NCBI GenBank assembly: GCA_946406555.1
Contig: CAMJLB010000003.1
Coordinates: 1 to 50,432, forward strand
Reading direction: 5' to 3'
Length of the DNA: 50,432 nt
Source: an uncultured Prevotellaceae bacterium
GTDB taxonomy: Bacteria > Bacteroidota > Bacteroidia > Bacteroidales > Bacteroidaceae
In this document: positions 1-7,356 of the stretch, piece after piece
How the letters are laid out: the number at the start of each line of letters is the position of its first letter
How positions within the stretch are numbered: the first letter of the stretch is position 1
Position numbers and translations under genes: made by a program
The notes under the pieces: model-generated
The model's input: only the letters and a program-made list of their open reading frames with translations
The model's database searches: none
What the model was told of the DNA's origin: nothing

Positions 1-876
1 TTCATTCCGCTTATCATGGGCTTCGGCTGCAACGTGCCTGCCGTGATGGCCACGCGCACCATTGAGAGCCCGCGCTCAAGGCTCATCACGATGATGATCC
101 TGCCCTTCATGTCGTGCTCTGCCCGGCTGCCTATCTATATCATGATAGCCGGCACGTTCTTCACGCTGCAATATCGGTCGGTGGTCATGCTGTCGCTCTA
201 TGTGGTGGGCATCGTGATGTCGGTGGTCATGAGCAAGGTGTTTGCGGCGTTTGTGGTGAAGGGCGACGACACGCCTTTCGTGATGGAACTGCCTCCCTAT
301 CGCTGGCCTACGGCCAAGGCCATAGGCAGACACACCTGGGAGAAAGGCAAGGAGTATCTGAAGAAAATGGGTGGCATCATCCTCGTGGCCAGCATCATTG
401 TCTGGGCACTTGAGTATTTCCCCCACGACGAATCGCTGACCATGCAGCAACAGCAGGAACAGTCGTATTTAGGCCGCATGGGCAAGGTGGTAGAGCCAGT
501 GTTTGCGCCCCAGGGCTTCAATTGGAAACTCGATGTCAGCCTCATTGCCGGCGTGGGGGCCAAGGAAATCGTGGCCTCGACCATAGGGGTGCTCTATGCT
601 GGCGACGACTCCTTCAGCGACGACGACTCCTTCAGCGACGACAGCGAGAAATACACCAGCCTGCAGCAGCTCATGCTGCAAGACGGGATAACGCCGCTGG
701 TAGCCTATTGCTACCTGCTCTTTATTCTGCTCTATTTCCCTTGTATCGCCACCATCGTGGCCATAAAAAACGAGACTGGCTCTTGGCGGTGGGCATGCTT
801 CGCGGCTGGCTACACTACAGTGCTGGCATGGATCGTGTCGGCCGTGGTCTATCAGGTAGGGTCGTTGTTTGTATAA
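1..876 (+). CDS. feoB: Ferrous iron transporter FeoB, C-terminal part (5' truncated)
   Basis: The frame is open from the first base, so this is the C-terminal membrane part of FeoB, the GTP-driven Fe(II) transporter of the inner membrane. The N-terminal G domain lies outside the window. The visible part has the Gate motif GFGCNVPA near fragment residues 7-14, followed by several hydrophobic segments and a second conserved block with GAKEIVAST, both typical of FeoB. The acidic loop after that block contains a perfect 18-nt tandem duplication (604-639) giving a doubled DDSFSD unit. The gene ends at a TAA and nspC follows after 39 bp in the same direction, with no promoter seen between them. Confidence 0.95.
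   Translation, partial: FIPLIMGFGCNVPAVMATRTIESPRSRLITMMILPFMSCSARLPIYIMIAGTFFTLQYRSVVMLSLYVVGIVMSVVMSKVFAAFVVKGDDTPFVMELPPYRWPTAKAIGRHTWEKGKEYLKKMGGIILVASIIVWALEYFPHDESLTMQQQQEQSYLGRMGKVVEPVFAPQGFNWKLDVSLIAGVGAKEIVASTIGVLYAGDDSFSDDDSFSDDSEKYTSLQQLMLQDGITPLVAYCYLLFILLYFPCIATIVAIKNETGSWRWACFAAGYTTVLAWIVSAVVYQVGSLFV
604..639 (+). repeat. Perfect 18-nt tandem duplication inside feoB
   Basis: Two identical 18-nt units (604-621 and 622-639) lie in frame and add six residues to an acidic Ser/Asp-rich loop. Copy number change would keep the frame, so this can vary loop length but not switch the gene off. Confidence 0.9.
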
Positions 877-915
877 CGAGAACGAAAGACAAAAGAAACA
901 GAAAAGCAAAACTTC

Positions 916-2070
916 ATGAATGTACCTATTTATATTATTGAGGAGGCAAGGCTGCGCCGCAACCTGCAGCTCATTGCCGATGTGGCACGCCGTGCCGATG
1001 TAGAGATCATCCTGGCCTTCAAGGCTTTTGCCCTGTGGAAGACCTTCCCCATTTTCCGGGAGTATATCAACAGCACCACGGCCAGCTCGCTCAGCGAGGC
1101 CCGTCTGGCTCTTGAGCAGTTTGGTGCCAAGGCCCATACTTTCTCGCCTGCCTATACCGATGGCGAGATCGATGAAATCGTGGCATGCAGCAGTCACCTT
1201 TCGTTTAACTCGCTTTCGCAATATCAGCGGTTCCACGACCGTGTGGCAGGCAAGGCATCGATAGGGTTGCGCGTAAATCCAGAATACTCCGAGGTGGAGA
1301 CGCTGCTCTACAATCCCTGTGCCCCTGGCACGCGGTTTGGCGTTACGGCCGACAAACTGCCCGGTACCCTGCCTTCAGACGTTGAAGGCTTCCATTGCCA
1401 CTGCCATTGCGAGAGCGGTGCCGACGTGCTGGAGAGAACACTTGTGCATATAGAAGAGAAGTTTGCCCGCTGGTTTCCGCAATTGAGGTGGCTGAACCTG
1501 GGAGGTGGCCACCTGATGACCCGCAAGGACTATGACGTAGACCGGCTGATAGCCATACTGCAGGGCTTGCACGACCGCTATCCGTGGCTGAAGATAATCC
1601 TGGAGCCAGGCAGTGCCTTTGCCTGGCAGACGGGGCCGCTGGTGAGCCATGTGGTCGACGTGGTGGAAGACAAAGGCATTCGCACGGCCATCCTCGACGT
1701 CAGCTTCACCTGTCACATGCCCGACTGCCTTGAGATGCCGTATTTCCCCGAGGTGAGAGGGGCAGAGCATGTAGAAGAAAAGGGAAAAGAAAAGTGTGAA
1801 GCGCACGCGACGCCTCACACTAATGAGTTTTTGTACCGTCTGGGCGGCAACAGCTGCCTGTCGGGCGACTATATGTCGGCTTGGCTGTTCGATCATGAGC
1901 TTCAGGTGGGCGAGGAAGTTGTCTTCGAAGACATGATACATTATACCACGGTGAAGACAACGATGTTTAATGGTATCACCCATCCTGCAATTGGCATGCT
2001 GCATAGCGATGGCCATTTGGAAGTGCTGCGCACCTTTGGCTATGCCGACTACAGAGACCGAATGGACTGA
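916..2070 (+). CDS. nspC: Carboxynorspermidine decarboxylase
   Basis: PLP-dependent fold-III decarboxylase that makes norspermidine or spermidine from the carboxylated precursor, in the cytoplasm. The PLP lysine is in LAFKAFALW (K36), the phosphate-binding GGGH is at 196-199, EPGSA at 230-234, and the substrate-side cysteine in FTCHMPD at about 266. The length of 384 aa is slightly above the usual, because a charged stretch rich in Glu, Lys and His (about residues 283-303) is inserted just before the conserved YRLGGNSC block. That insert looks like a non-conserved surface loop. The gene probably shares a transcript with feoB and converges with lemA, with only 7 bp between the two stops. Confidence 0.93.
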   Translation: MNVPIYIIEEARLRRNLQLIADVARRADVEIILAFKAFALWKTFPIFREYINSTTASSLSEARLALEQFGAKAHTFSPAYTDGEIDEIVACSSHLSFNSLSQYQRFHDRVAGKASIGLRVNPEYSEVETLLYNPCAPGTRFGVTADKLPGTLPSDVEGFHCHCHCESGADVLERTLVHIEEKFARWFPQLRWLNLGGGHLMTRKDYDVDRLIAILQGLHDRYPWLKIILEPGSAFAWQTGPLVSHVVDVVEDKGIRTAILDVSFTCHMPDCLEMPYFPEVRGAEHVEEKGKEKCEAHATPHTNEFLYRLGGNSCLSGDYMSAWLFDHELQVGEEVVFEDMIHYTTVKTTMFNGITHPAIGMLHSDGHLEVLRTFGYADYRDRMD

Positions 2071-2077
2071 CTGATGC

Positions 2078-2668
2078 TTAGAACTTCACCTGTGGCGCCT
2101 TCTCGGCTCCTGCCTCGGCCTCGAACTTCGCCATCTTGTCGAAACCGAAGATGCCGGAGAGCACCGAGTTGGGGAAGCGGCGAATCTTCAGGTTGTAGTT
2201 CTGCACAGCAGTGTTATACTTGTTGCGTGCCTCGTTGATGCGATTTTCTGTGCCTTCCAGTTGCACTTGCAGGTCGCGGAAGTTCTCGTTGGCTTTCAGG
2301 TCGGGATAGTTTTCCTGAATGGCGATGAGGCGTCCCAGGGCACTGCTCAGCTCGCCCTGTGCCTGCTGAAATTCCTTCAGCTTCTCGGGAGTCATGCTCT
2401 CAGGGTCGAGGTTGATGCTCGTAGCCTTCGAGCGTGCGCTTACCACTCCTTCCAGTGTCTCTTTCTCGTGCGAGGCATAGCCTTTCACCGTTTCTACCAG
2501 GTTGGGAATGAGGTCGGCACGCCGCTGATAGGCCGACTGCACGTTGGCCAGGGCGGTGGTGGCGTTTTCCTCTTCGCCCACCATTCCATTGTAGGCACTT
2601 ACAGCCCAGCCACCGATGATGACCACGGCTGCAATGATTGCAATAAGACTTTTACTTAGTTTCATCAT
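2078..2668 (-). CDS. lemA: LemA family membrane-anchored protein
   Basis: A 196-aa protein with one N-terminal hydrophobic segment (about residues 5-24) followed by a helical cytoplasm- or periplasm-facing domain carrying the LemA signature: a Tyr-Gln-Arg-Arg-Ala-Asp-Leu-Ile-Pro-Asn-Leu stretch, then ENFRDLQ and a C-terminal NSVLSGIFGF. The molecular function of LemA is not settled. It lies 36 bp downstream of the TPM-domain gene; LemA and TPM proteins commonly occur together in Bacteroidota. Two adjacent ATG codons (2668 and 2665) are possible starts. It is the last gene of the purC operon. Confidence 0.93.
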   Translation of the reverse strand: MMKLSKSLIAIIAAVVIIGGWAVSAYNGMVGEEENATTALANVQSAYQRRADLIPNLVETVKGYASHEKETLEGVVSARSKATSINLDPESMTPEKLKEFQQAQGELSSALGRLIAIQENYPDLKANENFRDLQVQLEGTENRINEARNKYNTAVQNYNLKIRRFPNSVLSGIFGFDKMAKFEAEAGAEKAPQVKF

Positions 2669-2704
2669 TCAAAATATTTTTTTAGTGTTGATAATCTCCG
2701 CTTG

Positions 2705-4018
2705 TTACCAGCTCGACGTGGCACCGCCGCCGCCCGAGCTTCCTCCGCTGAAGCCTCCGCCCCCGCCGAAGCCTCCACCCCCGCCGAAGCCTCCGCCCCC
2801 TCCGAAACCACCGCTGGAGACGACAATCACTGGCTGTCTGGCAAAGGGGTTGGCAGCAAAGGCGGCTGTGCCTGCCAGACTGTAGCGATGCTTGAGGTAG
2901 GATATCAGGACCAACCAACCTCCTGAAAGCAGGAAGTAGAGGAAGAATATGGCGTCGCTTTCGTCGAAGTCATCATCGTCGGCTTCCTTCATAGACGAGA
3001 GCGTGGGCAGTTCTTTATGCTCAAGCGTGTTGTAGATGGCCTCGGTAAGGTACAGCATGCCACTGTCTGGTTGCTCGGCCTTCATGCATGGGATGGCATA
3101 GTCCTGCTGCAATCGTGAACATTCTATATCGGTCAGGTCGGCCTCGAGCGAGCGTCCCGTATGGGTGCGCACTTTGTGGTCTTGGTATGCCAGCACCACG
3201 ACAAGGCCTCGGTCGTCTTTGCCCACGTGGTATTTGTCGAAGATGTCTTGGGCGAAGCGGAACACGTCTTCGTTTTCTACATGGTTGACGATGATCATGG
3301 CCGACTCTATTTGCAGTGAGTCGTCCATCTTCTTCAGCCAAAGGTTCAGCAGCCGCTCGGTATTCTCCGACACCACGCCGTCGGGGTTCGACACATAGCG
3401 CGTTCCATCTGTCAGGTGGGGCATCGGTATGTTGTCGGCATTCCATAAGCGCTCGTCGTCCATGCTGACAGCACTGCTGATGGATTCCGGCTCCAGTTCG
3501 CTAAGTGCTCCCATGGAGTAGCCGCAGGCCGATAGCTGTGCTATGATGCCTGTGGTGACCACCCACTTCCAGAACTTCCTCATCTTCGACGTTTCGGGCA
3601 TGCTGTCGTATAAGTTGTCTATGAATTGCTGGCGTTCCTCTTCGTAGGCAGCCTTGTTCTTATAGTACTGCGACTCGTAGTATTGGCGCAGCTGTTCCTT
3701 CTGGTACGAGTTCTTTGAGCGTTTCTCCCTGTAGTAGTTGTCTTCGAGCATCTGCGTCACCGCATTATATTTATTGGTAATGGCCATAAGGTCTTCCCTT
3801 TTCGTAAGCAGTTTGCTCTCTGCCGCTTTGTTGCTCTTTTCGGTCATGATGCCATAGGCGCAGAGCGATCCAAATGTCACGCATACGGCCCCCAGAGCCA
3901 TCCACGCCCCCTCTGCACTACCATAAGCTGTGCCCAGCGACATAGCCATGCCCGACCCCAAGATTCCTATCAGGGTGGTCAGCATTGTTCCTGTAGCCGA
4001 TGCTTGTCTTTCTGCCAT
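2705..4018 (-). CDS. TPM-domain (YgcG-like) membrane protein with Gly-rich tail
   Basis: Membrane protein with two N-terminal hydrophobic segments, a long charged coiled-coil-like region, a third membrane segment, a TPM domain in the middle (starting around YVSNPDGVVS, with RGLVVVLAYQD and VRTHTGRSLE), a further membrane segment and a C-terminal tail of repeated GGGGGF units. This is the usual design of YgcG-type TPM proteins, whose exact activity is unclear. I start it at the ATG at 4018. A GTG at 4045 is in frame and overlaps the aroE stop as GTGA, so translational coupling from there (446 aa) is the alternative. The tail is encoded by near-identical 18-nt repeats around 2755-2810. Confidence 0.88.
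   Translation of the reverse strand: MAERQASATGTMLTTLIGILGSGMAMSLGTAYGSAEGAWMALGAVCVTFGSLCAYGIMTEKSNKAAESKLLTKREDLMAITNKYNAVTQMLEDNYYREKRSKNSYQKEQLRQYYESQYYKNKAAYEEERQQFIDNLYDSMPETSKMRKFWKWVVTTGIIAQLSACGYSMGALSELEPESISSAVSMDDERLWNADNIPMPHLTDGTRYVSNPDGVVSENTERLLNLWLKKMDDSLQIESAMIIVNHVENEDVFRFAQDIFDKYHVGKDDRGLVVVLAYQDHKVRTHTGRSLEADLTDIECSRLQQDYAIPCMKAEQPDSGMLYLTEAIYNTLEHKELPTLSSMKEADDDDFDESDAIFFLYFLLSGGWLVLISYLKHRYSLAGTAAFAANPFARQPVIVVSSGGFGGGGGFGGGGGFGGGGGFSGGSSGGGGATSSW
2755..2812 (-). repeat. 18-nt tandem repeats coding the Gly/Phe-rich tail
   Basis: About three near-identical 18-nt units (Gly5-Phe type) at the 3' end of the TPM gene. They are in frame, G-rich on the coding strand and typical of YgcG tails, so probably functional rather than a foreign insertion. 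Confidence 0.8.
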
Positions 4019-4041
4019 GATTGTATGAAGGTGGGTTCTGT

Positions 4042-4791
4042 TCACCGCTCGGCGCTATTCCAGAATTCCCATGAGGCAAAAGCCTGCAGCAGCAGCATTT
4101 CCAAGCCGTTCTTTGTCTGCGCGCCATGGGCAGCCCCGCGCCGCATGAAAAGCGTCTCGTCGGGGTTGTAGATGAGGTCGTAGAGAATGTTTCTCTCGTC
4201 GAGGGCCTCATAAGGAATGTCGGGGCACGTTTCCGTCTTCGGATACATGCCCAAGGGGGTGCAGTTTACGATGACGTTGTATTCCCTTACCACGTCGGGG
4301 GTAATGTTTTGATACTGAATGGTGTCCGGACGCTCATACCTACTGACCACGACAGGCTCCAAGCCTAAAGCCTTCAGCCCGTAGGCCACGGCTTTCGATG
4401 CGCCGCCAGTACCCAGGACCAGAGCCTTCTTGTGATAATCTTCGAGCATAGGCTCAATGCTCTGAGTGAAGCCGATCACGTCGCTGTTGTAGCCCTTCAG
4501 CTTCACCCGCTTGCCGTCGTTGATCACCTTGATAACGTTTACTGCGCCGATGGCCCTGGCTTCCGGACTGATATAATCCAGATAGTCCATCACTTTCTCT
4601 TTGTAGGGGATAGTGACGTTGAGTCCTTTCAGCTCGGGGTTCGAACTGATTACTTCGGGCAGGTCTTCGATAGACGGAATTTCGAAGTTGAAATACTTGG
4701 CATTGATGCCCTCGTCGGCAAACCGCTGGTTGTGGTAGCCGATAGAAAAAGAATGGCCCAGGGGATAGCCTATCAGTCCGTATTTGTCCAT
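4042..4791 (-). CDS. aroE: Shikimate dehydrogenase
   Basis: NADP-dependent reduction of 3-dehydroshikimate to shikimate in aromatic amino acid synthesis, cytoplasmic. Shikimate-binding GHSFSIGYHN is at residues 12-21, the catalytic lysine is K64 in NVTIPYKEK, the partner acid is D104 in GYNSDV, and the nucleotide-binding GTGGASKA is at 127-134. The 249 aa are the short form usual in Bacteroidota. It sits 17 bp after ubiE, and its stop overlaps a possible GTG start of the TPM gene. Confidence 0.95.
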   Translation of the reverse strand: MDKYGLIGYPLGHSFSIGYHNQRFADEGINAKYFNFEIPSIEDLPEVISSNPELKGLNVTIPYKEKVMDYLDYISPEARAIGAVNVIKVINDGKRVKLKGYNSDVIGFTQSIEPMLEDYHKKALVLGTGGASKAVAYGLKALGLEPVVVSRYERPDTIQYQNITPDVVREYNVIVNCTPLGMYPKTETCPDIPYEALDERNILYDLIYNPDETLFMRRGAAHGAQTKNGLEMLLLQAFASWEFWNSAER

Positions 4792-4808
4792 AATTGTGGT
4801 TGATGAGT

Positions 4809-5543
4809 TTATTTTGTAGCGAAATACATGGTGCAGATGCCGAAGGTGAGTCGCCTGAAGGCGGTTTCCTTGAATCCGGCCTGCTGCAAGATGCCCATCA
4901 TGCGCTCTCCCTGCGGGAAGGCCTCGATAGTTTTAGTGAGATACGAGTAGGCGCTTTGGTCGCGCGAGATGAGTCGGCCATAGATGGGCAGCACCGTGTG
5001 GCTGTAGATGCCGAAGAGCTGTTTCATGGGGAAGCTCACGGGCGTTGTGAGTTCTACTATGCTCAAGTGTCCACCCTTGCGCAGCACGCGGCACATTTCT
5101 CTCAGACCTTGGTCCAGGTCGGCGAAGTTGCGAATGCCGAAGGCGGCTGTCACCGCGTCGAAGCTCTCGTCGGCATACGAGAGGTGCAGGCAGTCTTCTT
5201 TCTCGAAGGCGATGATGTGTTGCAGCCCCAGCTGCCTTGTCTTCTGCCGGCCCACCTGCATCATACCCTCGCTGATGTCGGCACCCACCAGTCGCCTGGG
5301 GCGCAGCATCTGTGCCGACAGAATGGCAAAGTCGCCCGTGCCGGTGGCTATGTCGAGCATGTCCTTGGGAGCGAAGGGAGCAAGCTGGGCGATGGCTTTC
5401 TTTCGCCAGCCACGGTCTATGTTCCAAGAGAGGCGATGGTTCAGCTTGTCATAGGTAGGGGCAATGTTGTCGAACATCGCCTCTACCTGCTGTTTCTTTC
5501 CCCCCTCATGATAGGGGTTTATCTTCTCTTGCCCGTATGCCAT
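4809..5543 (-). CDS. ubiE: Demethylmenaquinone methyltransferase (UbiE/MenG)
   Basis: SAM-dependent methyltransferase for the last step of menaquinone synthesis. The 244-aa sequence has the family opening block ([16 protein letters not shown]), the SAM motif [12 protein letters not shown], and the UbiE signature block [20 protein letters not shown] followed by [15 protein letters not shown]. Placed 13 bp after purC and 17 bp before aroE in one transcript; the grouping purC-ubiE-aroE is common in Bacteroidales. Confidence 0.95.
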   Translation of the reverse strand: MAYGQEKINPYHEGGKKQQVEAMFDNIAPTYDKLNHRLSWNIDRGWRKKAIAQLAPFAPKDMLDIATGTGDFAILSAQMLRPRRLVGADISEGMMQVGRQKTRQLGLQHIIAFEKEDCLHLSYADESFDAVTAAFGIRNFADLDQGLREMCRVLRKGGHLSIVELTTPVSFPMKQLFGIYSHTVLPIYGRLISRDQSAYSYLTKTIEAFPQGERMMGILQQAGFKETAFRRLTFGICTMYFATK

Positions 5544-5556
5544 AGCCTTTTTAAGG

Positions 5557-6504
5557 TCAGCGTTTTTTCAGCCATTGGCTCACGTTGCTCTCTATGCGCT
5601 GGGCGATGTCGCCTTCCTCCGTGGCCTTGTCGAATTTCTCGCCCACGATATGCTCGTAAAGCTCAATGTAGCGCTCGCTGACGCTTTCGGCATACTCGTC
5701 GGTAATCTCGGGCATCACCTGTCCGGGTTCGTTCATGAAGTTGTGCTCAATGAGCCACTGCCTCACGAACTCCTTCGAGAGCTGCCGCTGCGGCTCGCCC
5801 TTTGCCAGCTTCTCTTCGTATCCGTCGGCATAGAAATAGCGGCTGCTGTCGGGCGTGTGAATCTCGTCGATGAGGTACACCTTTCCGTCGCGCTTGCCAA
5901 ACTCGTACTTCGTGTCGACGAGTATCAGGCCGCGCTTGGCGGCAATCTCCTGCCCGCGGGCGAAGATGCGGCGGGTGTAGTCTTCCATCACGGCATAGTC
6001 GTCGGCCGATACGATGCCTTGGGCAATGATCTCCTCACGCGAGATGTTCATGTCGTGGCCCTCGTCGGCTTTCGTGGTGGGGGTGATGATGGGTTCGGGG
6101 AAACGCTCGTTCTCCTTCATGCCATCGGGCAGGCGCACGCCGCACAGCTCGCGGCAGCCGTTTTTGTACTCACGCCATGCCGAACCAGTGAGTATGGAGC
6201 GGATGATCATCTCTACACGGAAGCCTTCGCACTTCAGACCCACGGTCACCATGGGGTCGGGAGTGGCCAGTTTCCAGTTGGGGCAGATGTCGGTGGTCGC
6301 ATCCAGAAATTTGGCTGCTATCTGGTTGAGCACCTGCCCTTTAAACGGAATGCCCTTGGGCAGCACTACGTCGAACGCCGAAATGCGGTCGGTGGCTACC
6401 ATCACCATCAGGTCGTCGTTGATGTTATACACATCGCGTACCTTTCCGTGGTACACGCTCTTCTGGCCTTCAAAATTGAAGTCTGTCTTGGTTAAAGCTT
6501 TCAC
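5557..6504 (-). CDS. purC: SAICAR synthase (phosphoribosylaminoimidazole-succinocarboxamide synthase)
   Basis: ATP-dependent ligation of aspartate to CAIR in purine synthesis. At 315 aa it is the longer class found in Bacteroidota. Visible signatures are the N-terminal block with [30 protein letters not shown], and the Asp-rich block LVDTKYEFG followed by [14 protein letters not shown]. It is the first gene of a five-gene minus-strand operon (purC-ubiE-aroE-TPM-lemA). A TAATTTTG -7 element lies about 37 bp upstream, and a copy of the composite intergenic element points at it from further upstream. Confidence 0.96.
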   Translation of the reverse strand: MKALTKTDFNFEGQKSVYHGKVRDVYNINDDLMVMVATDRISAFDVVLPKGIPFKGQVLNQIAAKFLDATTDICPNWKLATPDPMVTVGLKCEGFRVEMIIRSILTGSAWREYKNGCRELCGVRLPDGMKENERFPEPIITPTTKADEGHDMNISREEIIAQGIVSADDYAVMEDYTRRIFARGQEIAAKRGLILVDTKYEFGKRDGKVYLIDEIHTPDSSRYFYADGYEEKLAKGEPQRQLSKEFVRQWLIEHNFMNEPGQVMPEITDEYAESVSERYIELYEHIVGEKFDKATEEGDIAQRIESNVSQWLKKR

Positions 6505-6541
6505 TGCAGTATTTGTTTTTAATTATACTTCATTCTGTTTG

Positions 6542-6549
6542 CAAAATTA
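6542..6549 (-). promoter_or_regulatory. -7 element of the purC operon promoter
   Basis: Reads TAATTTTG on the minus strand, matching the Bacteroidota TAnnTTTG consensus, with the purC ATG about 37 nt downstream. No clean TTTG -33 element is seen upstream. Confidence 0.7.
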
Positions 6550-6762
6550 CTATTTATTTTTGGAAAAACGGCATAACTTCCGATTTTTTACGTGTTTTTT
6601 TAGGCGGTTTCTTGAAATTCCTTCAATAGCGACCTCTATCAATAACTTCAGTATGTCATTACATAAAAACAGAATTCATAGAAATGAACTACTCCAACCT
6701 GAGCATTCACTCGGCTTTGTCGTTTTGCCAAGCAAAGAATTTCTTCATTATAATCGTCGAGT

Positions 6763-6776
6763 TGTATGAATATGCA
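6763..6776 (-). promoter_or_regulatory. Conserved 14-bp palindrome in copy A
   Basis: Reads TGTATGAATATGCA on the plus strand, of the form TGNAT-N4-ATNCA. It is repeated at the same place in copies B and C. The form resembles an ARG box (TGAAT-N4-ATTCA), but that identity is only a suggestion. Confidence 0.5.
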
Positions 6777-6948
6777 TTCTGTTTTTTCGATTTTCAAGAC
6801 AAACGAAATTTGTGTTTTAGACAGGCGGCAGGCTGCCACGGTCTCTTTGGCAACGCCATCGATAGCCGCCGCTGACGCTGTTTAGCCTCCGTTGCGCCAT
6901 GGTGTTGGCTCCAGATGTTGCCGCTCATGCAGGACAACTCGCTTGTAC

Positions 6949-7048
6949 GCCCTGTTTTGGGGTGCAATACAGTATCGGTTGCATCCCAAAACAGGCTGAA
7001 TTGGAGTGCAATACAGCCTGAATTGTCACCCAATCCAGCCTGAATTGC
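6949..7048 (-). repeat. Array of five 22-bp units (copy A)
   Basis: On the minus strand the word CAATTCAGGCTG and variants begins at 7047, 7025, 7003, 6981 and 6959, so the spacing is exactly 22 bp each time. Units are diverged at the 3' end of the array. Confidence 0.85.
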
Positions 7049-7104
7049 AACATGGTCTTTTTACGGTTTTGCAATCAGTTGGTTATCAATGGTATATGAA
7101 AAGT

Positions 7105-7164
7105 GCTGAGATTTTGAAATTTCGGGTGGAGGAGCAACTCGCTTCCGGATTTTTAAATCTCAGC
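7105..7164. repeat. Large palindrome in copy A
   Basis: Left arm starts GCTGAGATTTTGAAAT and right arm ends TTTTTAAATCTCAGC. The arms are imperfectly complementary and flank a GC-richer centre. The equivalent palindrome of copy B is perfect over 17 bp. Confidence 0.75.
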
Positions 7165-7176
7165 GTTTTTCGCCGG

Positions 7177-7207
7177 ATATTTATGCAGCGTGAGGGTGCA
7201 TAAATAT
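7177..7207. repeat. 11-bp inverted repeat at the start of copy A
   Basis: ATATTTATGCA (7177-7187) and TGCATAAATAT (7197-7207) are perfect reverse complements separated by 9 bp. An 8-bp version of the same pair occurs in copy B at 33984-34008. Confidence 0.8.
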
Positions 7208-7288
7208 AACTTAGTAACAATCCCTGCTCATGATTTCCGGTAATTTTGCTGAGAGGCTGACGATGGCGCTCTGGTTATGCTTGCGAAA

Positions 7289-7332
7289 TTCAGCCTGTAT
7301 TATGTGATAATTTCACCATAATACAGGCTGAA
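7289..7332. terminator. 16-bp perfect hairpin after the exported-protein operon
   Basis: TTCAGCCTGTATTATG (7289-7304) is a perfect reverse complement of 7317-7332. It lies 24 bp beyond the stop of the last operon gene and could end that transcript or protect its 3' end. There is no T-run on either side, so intrinsic termination is not certain. The word TTCAGCCTG is the same as the core of the 22-bp arrays nearby. Confidence 0.55.
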
Positions 7333-7356
7333 CTGGAGGGTGGGGAAGTCACTCGA

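Larger units (their letters stand above)
6745..7232 (-). repeat. Composite intergenic element, copy A
   Basis: Most of the 850-bp gap between purC and the 1196-aa protein gene is one element, read on the minus strand toward purC. In order it holds: an 11-bp inverted repeat ATATTTATGCA/TGCATAAATAT (7177-7207); an imperfect palindrome built on GCTGAGATTT (7105-7164); five units of an exact 22-bp period (6949-7048); a GC-rich stretch containing GCAACGGAGGCT; and a conserved AT-rich box with GTCTTGAAAATCGAAAAA and the palindrome at 6763-6776. The same parts occur in the same order at 33963-34450. No credible protein is encoded. Edges are approximate. Confidence 0.8.

Noticed and set aside
6505..7356. 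Small ORFs of 60-80 codons in the repeat region
   Set aside because: They run through the palindromes and the 22-bp array, have no known domains and no matching reading frame in copy B.
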